Assembly (NCBI GenBank): GCA_950106755.1
Contig: OX467083.1
Location: 31,739,029 to 31,803,028 of the forward strand
Source: Climacium dendroides
Lineage: Eukaryota > Streptophyta > Bryopsida > Hypnales > Climaciaceae
Direction: 5' to 3'
DNA length: 64,000 nucleotides
Shown here: piece after piece, positions 49,792 to 61,100 of the stretch
Position numbering within the stretch: the stretch's first letter is position 1
Layout of the letters: each line of letters starts with the position of its first letter
Notes under the pieces: generated by a model
The model's database searches: none
Told to the model about the DNA's origin: nothing
What the model saw: the letters and a program-made list of their open reading frames with translations, nothing else
Program-made: the position numbers and the translations under genes

Positions 49792-49908
49792 GTTCCAATC
49801 TAGGGTTGTCCCATTGTGAATGTCCTTTCCATTCCAATCTAGGATTGTCCCATTGTGAATGTCCTTTCCATTCCAATCTAGGATTGTCCCATTGTGAATG
49901 TCCTTCCC
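49792..49908. repeat. 39-bp tandem repeat, three units
   Basis: Units starting ATTCCAATCTAGGATTGTCC begin at 49792, 49831 and 49870. Because 39 is a multiple of three, the minus strand reads as an in-frame repeat DIHNGTILDWNGK, but flanks show no gene. Confidence 0.88.
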
Positions 49909-49970
49909 ATCAAGTTGACAACACGTAGTTGGGGGAAATATGATCTCTTTTGTTGGCCATTGGCAAATCA

Positions 49971-50080
49971 TCATTTGTGGTGGCAAGTGAGAAGAAATGA
50001 TCGGGAGTAAATTATTTGGGTGTCCTCATTTGTGGTGGCAAGTGAGAAGAAATGATCGGGAGTAAATTATTTGGGTGTCC
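49971..50080. repeat. 55-bp direct repeat, two units
   Basis: TCATTTGTGGTGGCAAGTGA through TTTGGGTGTCC occurs twice in direct succession (49971 and 50026) without visible differences. Confidence 0.88.
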
Positions 50081-50289
50081 TTGTCATATTATAGTAAATA
50101 ATATTTATTAAATAAATATTTAAAATGTTAACTATGAAGTCAAAAATGGTCTAAAGTAATATAATAATATCCTTAAATAATAATCAAAGAAAATCCATTG
50201 CATCTAAAAGATTATAAAATTTATTACATCTTATGGTGACTTGAAGGTGTTTATTATAATGTCTAATCAATCCTTGTGGATAACTGTAA

Positions 50290-50660
50290 GAGTCATGTCA
50301 AACAATACAAGAATATCCAAAAGACACACACAAACTTTTGACCGGGTTATGACACCACATACTTTTGGTTGGAGTTGCGACATCGCATACTTTTGGTTGG
50401 AGTCACAACATTGCATACTTTTGGTTGGGGATTTATAATATTAAATATGCAATATCGTGACCCTGGCTAGAATAATTAAAGAATCTTAGGGTACTAGAAC
50501 ATCTAAAAGACACACAAACTTTTGACCAAGGTCATAACACTATACTTTTGGCTAGGGTCACAACATTGCAACACTGCATACTTTGGGTACTTTTGGTTGG
50601 GGATCTATAATATCAAATATGTGATGTTGTGACCCTGACTAGAAATAATTGAAGGATCTT
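50290..50660. repeat. Repeats of ACTTTTGGTTGG and a 200-bp duplication
   Basis: GCATACTTTTGGTTGGAG-like units recur near 50360-50430, and the block from CATCTAAAAGACACACAAAC to GTTGTGACCCTGACTAG near 50500-50640 repeats the block near 50310-50470. Non-coding. Confidence 0.65.
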
Positions 50661-52256
50661 GGGATACTATTGCATATCATTTTGTAGTATATAAAACTCA
50701 AATTTAAAGATACGTTTTTGTAATTTATTATAAAGAATTGATTCTATATTTATAAATATGAATTCTTTATTCATATAACTTGGTTATTAAATGTTTGGTT
50801 AACTTGGTTAACTAAATGTTTTTAGCATGAAAAAATTATTTACACTATTTAACAATTGAAGGCAAAATTCCTTCATTTTGAGGATTGAGGAATATTTGTA
50901 CTCGTTTGTAGTGGCATTAACAACTTGAATGTAAGATAATTGCACCTAAAATTACTCCAAATAATCAATTGATCATGGTTAATATTATTGATTGCCTTAA
51001 AAATTTATTTGGTCATTTTGAATGTGAAAAAAAGGATTTTAGTATGGAACTTGTTTTAGCTTGTCATTTCCTAAAGAGTGCATTGTGCATGCTAGAAAAA
51101 CATTTTCTTATTACTTTTTTTTTCCATGTACTCTACATTTTCCATTTTATTTGATGTGACTATTCATGTTAGTATAGCTAAGAAAAGCAAGTTCTAAAGT
51201 TCTACAACAATATTGGTAAGAAGATGAAGGCAAAGTTATCTATGGAATCATTTCATTTATGAAATTTTTTGTTCTACAAGACTTCACCTGAAGTCTACAA
51301 ACTGGGATTTGATTGTTGATGCCACGAGCCAGCAGAGCCTCCAGCATTCAAGCAAGGACCCAGTTCATGAATGGCAAAGGCGTATTTCCTCTCCGTGGCA
51401 AATTCGTCTCTCATTCGGGGATGACGGTTACGAAGCAGCCAAGAGACTTGCAAGTGAAAGTGACTTGGAAGTGAAAGTGAAGCATTCTACTACTTGTGCT
51501 AATTTATAGAGCATGCACTTATTCATGAAGGTTGATGGGCCATGAAAATGTTACGACACTGCAAGCTGCGATATGGAGCATCCAAAGTTGCATCTCGGAG
51601 GCTATGCTCTCGAAGAACATTTATCTGTCTCACACGCTACTTATCAAGTGATCTTTAGAAGGCTGAGTTGTTGATGATGTTACCTCCCCATCATGCCAGT
51701 AATTCATCCCTTCTGTGAAATCCTTGCTTGGCAAGGTGGATTTCATGAATCAATAGTTGTACACGGCCAATCAAGAATAAAGTCACTTTTGTAAGCTCTT
51801 CAGCAAACTTTCCTCCATTTCACATAACTTCCCACTTATTAGCAAGGTCGGTGAACGGTAACTTCAACGAGACCAGACAATAGGGCGTTATTCTCCCCTG
51901 ATCAACGGTGCGTGAAGCTTACCGCTGCAAGTGAACGGAGCAGATTCGTCGCTATAATATGACCCAATTGTACGATGCACTGCGGTAGTGTGCTGCAAAG
52001 ATCGGACACAGAACGATGTGATATGGCAGGGTATGCACCAAAAATACCTGGTGAAGATGTATCGTCACAAGCAAACCAAAAGTGGAAAGAAACCACAAAG
52101 ATGTAACTTCTGTATATTAAAACTTATAACCCCACTATCTGCATTGAGATGATCCCAATATTTATGACTCTTGTTGCCTTCTTCCGCTAGGGAGGAACTA
52201 CTCAATTGAAGAGAAATCGCATGTATAAGAATACCAACCTCTTCATCTGCAAAACG
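50661..52256. other. Intergenic DNA and RAD1 3' region
   Basis: 50661-51280 is AT-rich without features. From about 51300 to 52256 the DNA is less AT-rich; part is probably the RAD1 3' UTR because that gene runs leftwards. Short ORFs (51309-51509 plus; 51902-52096 minus) have no recognisable family. Confidence 0.4.
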
Positions 52257-54839
52257 TCATGGGTCGTTAGCTTCTGCCTCAGGAAGGACATAGAATTCGA
52301 TATAGGAAACTCGGGCCTGGGCTTGTGAAGGGTCATAATAGTGTTGGTGGGGAGCAAGTGTAGGTTTCACAGAGATGAGATGTTGCACTTTGAGAAGGCC
52401 ATTAGAACCGAAAGTCAACTTGCTGCCACGATTATCTCTCAATATGCTGCCTGGAATTTGAGAGGTTGTCGCTTTCAGGAACTTGTACTTGTACCTGAAA
52501 TAGCCAGAACCATTACAAAGCAGAATACAAATAGGCACCTCAAATTATTACTGTTGTGCAAATTTAAGTGAGTAAAGCAATCAGTCAATAGCGGGGACTG
52601 TTCGAAACAAGGTTTGGGTATTAGAAAGACCTGTGCGATATTTCACGATTACAATTGAAAGCTATGAATAGATCTCGTTGTCTATCATAAGGAAACTCAA
52701 TCTGCAAGTTACCACCCAAATTTTAGAGAAGAAATGATTCATCGAACCGTGTGTTCAGCAGAACCAATCAACTCAGCATAATGGGAATTCATGCAACTTC
52801 TCAAGAAAAAATGAACACCCAAATATCAACCTTAACCGCTTTCAAATCCCGTAGCATTCTCCTACGCTTAAACCAAAACTAGAGCTTAAACAACATCACC
52901 GGAAGAGGCATATCAAATTCGATGCTCGATACACTTTCTTTCAAATAGGAGGCAAAGCTAGGTTTAATGTTGTTAATTGACAGAGTATCCCCACCACATA
53001 CCTGTAAATCTCCATGACCCTCACCCCTGAAGGTGACCATAGGAGGTACTGGAGAGACTGCGATTTCAATACTAGAACCTGGCCACTCCAGATCATCTAG
53101 TGCCTCCTTTAATGCTGCGGACTGCAAGCAATAATGTGCAATGCCTGAAGCTAGAATTAGAGGTGAATATGAAGCTGATTTATTTGGCTATCACACTGGC
53201 CTTAATCAATCATTATGACCCGCAAAGCATAAGATAATAAATCGCACTCAGAGAGCATGAACAACTGACCAGATCAACGTCTCCTCCTTTTACCAATAGC
53301 TCCTCACATGTGATTTAAACTAAATTGTTCAGTTGCAAAGAACTTTGTCACTAAATGGCTACGTGAAAAGATACCTTTACTGCAAAAGAGATTGGAATGC
53401 CTGAGTCGTCTTCAATGATGTAGTCAAGAGGGATGACGTCTGGGATACGTGTACGAATTTCTGCATACATGCAAGAATCATTTGCGTCTACCAGCCTGCA
53501 GAATCCACAACCATCTTAGTAAATGCTATGACCTATAAGTTGTATTCCTGACATTGCAAACAGACAAATTCAGTATGATTTGTAGTAATGTATAAAAAAA
53601 TAGCTGAGCCTTGGGAAAAATATAATGCAGAGTCATATCCAAGAAACAAACAGTTCGAACAGATTTAACTGATATCTTACTTGAGTATCATCTGCATATC
53701 AGGACCCGGATAGCATAGCTCAAGGGCAGTGGTGCCAGAGGAGGAAGTGAAAGTGTTGAGCGAATCGATCAAGAGGCCCAAACTGACTCCAAATTTTGGT
53801 CTTATTTCCGCCTGATAAACATACTCTCGAAACAGCTGCCATAACCCCCTGATAATTAGATACCGTCCATTCAGGACTACTAATGAACCAAAGAAATACT
53901 AATTTGAAACGCATATGAGTAGGGCATTGCCAGAAAATTATAAAAGAAGTACAAATAATCCTGGAGAATTGCAAATGCCGAGGTTTTCGACCGTATCTGA
54001 AGCAAAGAACGCGTAAAAAATTGAAAAAAATAGAATACACATACCTTCTGCTCAAGGTGTTTGCTCTGAAAAAAGACAAAGGAAAATTTCGAAGGTTGCG
54101 AACTCGCGATGCAGAAATAGTAAAGACTTTCTTACCTCCTTTCGGAAGTATACCCGCGCCTGCAGGCACCCTCGCTCTTCCACCGTAATCACCAAGCCAT
54201 GGTCCGACAGCTCGCAGATAGCATCCTACAGACATGTAGCACTTTATTATACATACCTAGAAGTTGAAACCAGACTAGAAGAGCGACAAATATACACAAA
54301 TCCCAATTAATATCTCCAAGAAGAAAGATACACGCAACAGGTACATGCTCCAGACGATAGAGGGAACCATCCAACTTCATACGAAAATGAAACCGAACAG
54401 CAATACCCGACAACACCCGCAGCATGCCTATAAGGATTCTCATTACTGATGACTCAATCAGTCGCTCACTTGTCCAGAACAGTTAATGTAAATTTTGGCA
54501 ACAGCAACCTTTCATTGCGAGAACAACTTCCGTGCATAAAATTGTCTCCTAATCCGGAACCTCCATTCAAAGTAAGCGCACTTCTCTCTAAACTCGTACT
54601 TGAGATTTCCCGCTCAAACTGAATCACAAGGATCCACTACAATTCAAATTTCCTATCTCCCTTAAAACCTAGAAACACCAAACAGAAGAAGAAAGAGTCA
54701 CAAAATGGCTAAAAAACGCGCAAGAAAGAAAGAAAGAACAGACCTGCTGCTTCTTCCAGCGCAAGCAGGTCAAAGCGTCCACCATGCCTTGCACATTGTC
54801 GACCAAGCAGCGCACGTCCCAGGAGTCCGCAGCATCCAT
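52257..54839 (-). CDS. RAD1: DNA-damage checkpoint clamp protein RAD1 (9-1-1 complex)
   Basis: Subunit of the PCNA-like RAD9-RAD1-HUS1 ring loaded at damaged DNA in the nucleus for checkpoint signalling. Eight exons: 54744-54839, 54136-54225, 54045-54065, 53681-53835, 53375-53495, 53002-53121, 52631-52701, 52257-52494. They total 912 nt, 303 residues plus stop, the usual RAD1 size, all in phase. The N-terminus MDAADSWDVRCLVDNVQGMV, then DHGLVITVEERGCLQARVYF, EFPYDRQRDLFIAF, and a C-terminal YKYKFLKATT...DNRGS...KVQHLISV...IEFYVLPE follow the two PCNA-like folds of RAD1. Exon three is only 21 nt (SKHLEQK). The TGA after EANDP is used as the stop. Confidence rests on full-length phase agreement and family motifs. 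Confidence 0.92.
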
Positions 54840-56729
54840 GGCAAAGCAATCAAGACCACAATCACAAGCTGCTGCGCTGCTGTCTAATTAGACTTACTTC
54901 TTCCGCAAGTCCAAGTCGGCGCCATAGCCACTTTCGATACGCATCGCTTGGAAGAAGTACATGATCACACCTTCCAAAAAATAAATGCGCAGAAATCTGT
55001 GTGAGGTCTGTGAATCCAAATAGAAATGAAAGAAGAGACGGATGGAGCACTTCGGAACGGAGCGGCGGGGAAACAAGCTTGTGCTTGACGCCACAGGCCA
55101 ATGCCAAATGTCTCTGCGAAGAGGGAATTGTGAACCTTTCAACGAGGTCTTTCTTCATAGCAAGGGGTTTTTAAGGGGACCCATACTAATTAATCGACAT
55201 TACACACAATATAAATATTTTCCTTTGCTATACATCAATAGTTATCAAAGTGTTCAAGGGCTGTACATCATATTTCAAACATTTATAGTTTTTTCACGAT
55301 AAGTCCCTTTCATTTTCTAGTCCCCTTAATACCCCTATTTAGTGTAGAAGGATGAAGCTATTTACATCCATAGAAATGAATGAAACTTGCAATATGTGGA
55401 TGAAATTTCATTTATTCATCCAAAATAATGTACATTAATCCAAAATAGAGCAATAGTGTTTCAAATTTGGTAGTGAATTGGCAATTCATGCACTAAAAGG
55501 CAAGAATATTTTGTCCAAGATTTCATACAAAAAAAATCATCAAAAATCACTCAAAAAAACCCGCTAGGTAGGATGACCCATTGTAGATCCTTTGGTCATT
55601 GCACACATATTTAGATTGATTGGTGTAAAAAAAATTGTTGCAATAGGACAACAATTGGAACAGCTCATTTTTTAGTACAAAAATTTAGATGGTGTATCCT
55701 GTGCTAGGGTCAGATTTGCTAAAAAATAATTCAAAATTAAATTAAATACAATATCTAGTGAAATTTTCAGAATTGCATGGAATTGGATCAAAATTGAATA
55801 GTTTAGAAAATATTAATGAAAATAATCTTAATCCTAAAAATAACTACAAGACGTGAGTACCTTTAAAGTCTTGAACCTAACAAATCTGACCCCAACTTAT
55901 AATATATATAGTTAAAATAAAAACATGTAGCTTCCTATTGTTGCCCACCCTAGGAGGTACTTGGCTTGTGCATTTAGATTCTATTGTGATTCTTTCAACT
56001 TCCTAATGATGGATTACAATGGCAATCCAAAAGTGTCCCTTTAAATGGTAGACTAATGAAGGTACTTTTGACAATGTGTCTAAAATACATGGAAATGTTC
56101 TGGAAAGTTATAAAATGGTGACTATTCAACCCATTTCCACCCCTTTTAACTCCAATTCGACTCCCTACATAATTTTAACTATAATAGAATGCAAAGATTT
56201 CTAAACATTAATTTTTTTTACCCAATTCTATTCCAATTTCAACCTTGTTTTTTCCAATTCCATACTAATTAAGTTTGCCTTACATAGACCTAAATAGAAT
56301 TTTCATAACATTAGGATTTAATAGAGTGAAATTGGATTTAATAAATCTAAGGGTTGCAATTAGATTGGGGTTTATTTTACACTTGTCTACCTTAGAATTG
56401 GAGCTAGGGAGAATAGGCCCCTTCATTGATTCTTTTGGGCCTTGAAAAAAAATACAAAACTTTCAAAGTTTCAAAATTTTGAATCCATATTTGGAATCAA
56501 GGGCTCTGGCAAATAACTATAGTAATTGAAATGCTCAAAATTATCCATTGCAAAATAAGGAAAAATGAGGGGATTGTCCATCATAGAAAATCATTGAATA
56601 AAAATTCCTTTGTCAATACACAAGTATTGGCTTGGTGCTCATCATTGACTCGGTGCTCATTTCTTTGTGAAATATCCCATGTTTTTATGTCAACATTGAT
56701 GTTACATTGGATTTTTTTGACATTAAAAC
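54840..56729. other. RAD1 upstream region and AT-rich intergenic DNA
   Basis: 54840-55160 is GC-richer and probably leader/promoter of RAD1. 55160-56729 is AT-rich with no gene; short ORFs on either strand are not recognisable. Confidence 0.4.
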
Positions 56730-56810
56730 ATGGATTTGTTGCATTGAACATCACCTAAAATCAATTAAAAAAATTAGGTTCATCACCTAAAACACAGGTT
56801 TCTTGTAGTG
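56730..56810. mobile_element. Right end of a CACTA transposon interrupting the copia element
   Basis: In reverse complement from 56810 it reads CACTACAAGAAACCTGTG, the classic plant CACTA terminus, and the motif ATCACCTAAAA recurs inside it as subterminal repeats. To its right the copia reading frame resumes. I did not find its left end in the window. Confidence 0.5.
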
Positions 56811-56811
56811 C

Positions 56812-58333
56812 CATAATCCATAAAGATGCATGGAATATTTTTATATCTAATTTTCTATGCTTTTCATTAGGTATATGAGCAAAAGCTTGACATTCAAAAA
56901 TATGAAGGTCCCTAAGATTAGGCTTCATGCTAGTCTATAGTTCAAATGGAGTAATATTATTTAAAGCAGAGGTATATGAACAATTTTGCAAATAACTAGT
57001 ATAAATAGCTTCAACCCAATAGGCATTAGGAAGTTTGGTCGTATGTAACATACTTTGAGCAAATTCTACTAACATCCTATTTTTTTGTTTAACTACACCA
57101 TTTTGTGTTGGATTGTATGAGTTTGTAAGGTGTCGTTGAATATTGTTATCATTACAAAATTTACAAAATTTATGAAATGTAAACTTACCTCTATTATCTA
57201 AGCGGAGAATCAATATCTTTTGGGAAGTGTGATTCTCCACTAAGTTCTTGTATTGAACAAAGTAGGAAAGAGCTTTAGACTTTTGCTTTAAAAAGTAGAC
57301 ATGTGAATATCTTGTATAATCTACACATAAAAGAAAATATAAAGCTCCTCCATGTGAAGGAGTCTTCATTAGCCCACATAAATCTATATGAATAAGTCCA
57401 AGAGGTACCAAGGCTTTAGTGATAAGATCATGTTGATAAGGTATTTGATAATGTTCGCTTGGATGTTTGCCAAAGGTGCAATCCATACATAGAGGCATAG
57501 TAGATTTGATTGGTAGTAAACTAGTAACCAAATTATGAGTTTGCATTATACTTAATAATTGTAAGTTAAGGTGGCCTAAGTAATAGTGCCACTTTAAAGT
57601 AGTAGCCTCAGATTTTGTAGTGACAATGTAGTTGTCAAGAGAAGGTTCAATTCCAACACCTAAAGAAAACAAGTTTTCTTCTTTTTGTATTTAATAAGTC
57701 ATATGTTCATGAGTAATTGGTGAAGTAGTTTTGATTATACATTGATTATGGTCAAAGATAACACTTGTGTTTCTAGTTCTCGTAACTTGAGCCACTGAGA
57801 GCAAATTTTAGCCAAACTAGATATATGAAGTACATCTAGAATTAGTAAAGATTTACCACTATGAAGTTGTAGAAGTATGGAACCAAAACTAAATGCACTA
57901 GAAGTGCTATTATCACCTAAAATAATAGTCTTTGGTGTACAAAGTTCCTTATAATCACGAAACAAAGTCCAAAATTGGGACATATGTTGACTTGCACTGG
58001 AGTTTGAATAAAGGTTGAAAGGTTCAGTTGATGTGGTTGTATTGCCTTGTGTCTTTGAACGTCCAAAGTCATGTTTCTTTTTCTTGTAGTCAAGGCCCTT
58101 ATGGCTCGGCTTGCCACAATAATGGCATATGATGGAAGATTGGGATGCAAATTTTTTTTGAGGTTGAACATTTGACTTGAATTTTGGAAAATTAGTATTT
58201 GGTCTTTGATTAAATTTTTGAAACTTCTGAAACTTTTGTAATTGCAATTTAATAAAAAAAAATTTACATAGAAAGCACTTTTGTTGGAAGATTCAACCTT
58301 AGATTTATTTATAGCATTCTGTTTTACAAACAC
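56812..58333 (-). pseudogene. Copia gag-pol remnant: zinc knuckle, protease, integrase
   Basis: The zinc knuckle reads CHYCGKPSHKGLDY, so the last Cys of CX2CX4HX4C is Tyr. The protease site reads NSSASQHMS where copia elements have DSGA, losing the catalytic Asp. The integrase retains the GAG-pre-integrase block (WHYYLGHLN, CMDCTFGK), HIDLCG and RLDNRGKF with both catalytic Asp, but NGVVKQKNR has Lys where the catalytic Glu is normally found. The frame continues past 56935 with a KPNLRDLHIFECQAF block typical of the region after integrase. Frameshifts separate protease from integrase. These are independent inactivating changes in an old copy. Confidence 0.82.
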
Positions 58334-58361
58334 TAGTTGAAAAATTAGATAGGACTATAAA

Positions 58362-60811
58362 CACTAGTAGAAAAATTAGCAACCAAAACAATTAGAAACT
58401 GTTGTTCATGTCTGTTGTTTTGGTTGCATTGTACTGGTCAAAATTCCACTCAAATTTGTTGATCAATTCTATTGTTTTGGTCAAATCTGAAAAAAAAATT
58501 TAAGAAATTTAAAAAAAATAAAAAATAAAAATAACTTTTTAATAAAATTTATTATTTTTGACCAAATTTTTTTGGCTGCCCGGACTTTTGGGCAACCTAA
58601 AAAACAATTTTTTAAAAATCTACCACATGGGCAGGGCATACTGATCACCCTGCCATGTAGGCTGTCATAGGTGCCAAGGTTTGACCTAACCATTGCACCA
58701 CTTAAAGTAAGACTGCCCAATACTACCATTTACCCAATTCCACCACCTATAGGTTCCTCCCATTTCCATCACTGGCTCCATCTATTACCATAATCTTACT
58801 AATCCATTATCATGATGGCAATGCATTGGGGAGTGGACACATCAATCCACACTTCAACAATGGTCTGATCATGCTTCAACAAGGGTCTACTCACAGTTTA
58901 ACATTTCAGCTTTAAAAAATCACAAAAAATTCAATTCTTATTGGAATGTTTTCATTCTTTTTGCTATTGACTTCTCTCAAACAATTCAATCTCTGAAAAA
59001 TATGAGAGCTTATAAATAGCTTCTCCAAAGTACCTAGATTGCAAATCTGTATGGTAATGGGTAGTTCTACCTTAATGCTTGTGTGTCCAATTTAATTTAA
59101 GTACTACTTCTAATTTTTTTCATTTACTTTGTAAATTTAGTAGACTTTGCAAGCCATTCTTACATAGTAAAATAACCTTTTTCAAAAAAATTTGAACTAG
59201 GAAAAATTGTATAGTCAAGCTAACTTTCATCTCCAAAAATCCGTTTGTTATTTTGAACCTCCAATCAAAAATTATGGACAAAATTCAAAGAGGATTTTTG
59301 GAGCCTCCAATCAAAAGTTATGGACAAAATTCAGAGAGGATGCTTGGAAATGCCCCCAAAAATCTCCTATCCAACCCCTCTCTGAATTTTGTCCATAACT
59401 TTTGATTGGAAGCTCGAAACTTGAATCGGATTTTTGGAGATGAAAGTTAGCTTGACTATACAACTTTTCCTAGTATAAAGTCTTTTTGAAAAAAGTTGTT
59501 TTGCCATGTCAAAATTGCCACCAAAGTCTATTGAGTTTAAAAAACAATGAATTGTAAATAATTAAGTTAAAAAAAGTATTTTCATAATATTATGTCCTCC
59601 ACAAAATCTTGGAACCCCACTATGAAGTCTAATAAAAAAAATTGTATTTTGAAGGCCATTTTTTCCATTCATATCTTGCCCATTTTTCATAAAAGTTGTA
59701 GGTAAAATTTTCAAGTTTTTTTACAATGTTTGGGTTTATTGGCAAGCATTTTATTACAAGGTACTTTGGCTAAAAATCAAATTTAATTCTTTTTATTTGT
59801 AGTTCAAAACTCAAAATTTTCATAGTTTCATTCTAAATTTAATTAAAGTTTGAATACTAAAAAATGTAAAAATTTAACTTTTAAATAGTTTCAATTTCTA
59901 TTGTTCAATTTGAATAATTGATTTTGAACTTGGAACTATGTATTTGAAGTTAAATAGTACAAAATTTAGTACTTGAATAGTTTATAATTTCAAAATCAAT
60001 GTTGAGAGTATGAGATTTTAAATATATAAATTGGAACTTTGAATTAAATATTTTAGAGTTCAAAATGTAATCTATTTTGAAATTTGAATAATATTTATTC
60101 AAAATTTATAATTCTAATCAAATTCTAATTAAATGCAAAATAAGAATGAAAATATTTCGAAGGTACGTTTAGAAAAGTCATATTATCAAAAATATCAAAA
60201 GAAGCAACCAAAGAATTCTAAAACTTACTAGACTTATTATATTACATTTCACAATAAAAATACGAATCAGTTTTAATCAAAATAAAATTTTGTATTCTAA
60301 CTAGATTATATTCCGAAGAAAATTCAGTTGAAAATGAATTGGAATTTCAATTATAGTCACATTAGAATTTAATCAAATTTGGAATTCAATTCAAATAGTT
60401 CAATTACAATTCAACATTTGTGTTCAATTTTTGAATTTTTTTTTTGAAAGATTCAAAAATGTTTTAAATAATTTTCAAAGATTCTTAAAGAAATTCAAAA
60501 ATTCTGTTCTTTAAAATTTTCTAAGATTCTTTGAAAAAACAAAAAATCATCAAAGATTCCCTAAGATTTTAAAAAGATTTCCTTATATTTCCAAAAGATT
60601 ATGTTTAGATTCTTAAAAGATTCCTTCAAATTCCAAAAGATTCCTAAAGAAAATGATATTAGAAAATTTCACAGCCCACCGTACCCAAATCAACAAAAAG
60701 AAAATCTCATTTCAACAAAGACTTGTTGATTGTTGCATTTGTTGTGTAATGGTACTCAAGACAACAAACAGTTGTTGATTCTGTTCAATGGGTCGTCATT
60801 TCCTACTAGTG
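58362..60811. mobile_element. Non-autonomous CACTA transposon, 2.45 kb, nested in copia DNA
   Basis: The left end is CACTAGTAGAAAAATTAGC; the right end in reverse complement is CACTAGTAGGAAATGACG. AAA lies directly outside both ends, matching the 3-bp target duplication of the CACTA class. No transposase coding sequence is visible. It contains a large inverted repeat at 59130-59550 and AT-rich filler. Confidence 0.7.
59130..59550. repeat. Large imperfect inverted repeat inside the CACTA element
   Basis: The arms pair over roughly 150-200 bp each. The best blocks are GTCAAGCTAACTTTCATC (59213) with GATGAAAGTTAGCTTGAC (59440), and AAAAGTTATGGACAAAATTC (59313) with GAATTTTGTCCATAACTTTT (59384). 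The left arm also contains a direct duplication of CCTCCAATCAAAA...TTATGGACAAAATTC. A transcript would form a long hairpin. Confidence 0.8.
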
Positions 60812-60894
60812 AAATTAGACTTCAAAATTTAATTGGAAAAAGTCTAAACTTTATATTTTATTAAGAAAAAAGAAGATCAATTTCTCATGATAGA

Positions 60895-61100
60895 AGAGAG
60901 GGACTTTAGCGTTGAAAGTGAAGAGAAGACAAACTCTTTATACAAATGGGGTGATAGAAGGTAGACAAACCATATGGGATATGTGAATTAAGACTATGAG
61001 TGACTCACATATCCCATATGATTTGTTCTATTTTCTACCACCCCATTTGTATAAAAAAATTGTTTGATCTTCTCTTTTATCATTGAAGCCACCTCTCTTT
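60895..61100. repeat. Second large inverted repeat beside the CACTA element
   Basis: Left arm ACAAATGGGGTGATAGAAGG and CATATGGGATATGTGA; right arm TCACATATCCCATATG and CTACCACCCCATTTGT. The arms are about 70-90 nt around an 18-base loop. It lies outside the inner CACTA element, in the 60812-61298 segment. Confidence 0.78.

Noticed and set aside
53720..54235. 171-codon minus-strand ORF in the RAD1 gene
   Set aside because: It runs through two introns in the wrong frame; the RAD1 exons use another frame with clean splice sites.
55480..55510. CACTAAAAGGCAAGAA as left end for the CACTA element ending at 56810
   Set aside because: Poor match to CACTACAAGAAA and flanking trinucleotides (ATG versus CCA) do not match.
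57917..58333. 138-codon minus-strand ORF overlapping the copia zinc knuckle
   Set aside because: Mostly an alternative frame; only its first part may be gag, the zinc knuckle frame being 57735-58247.
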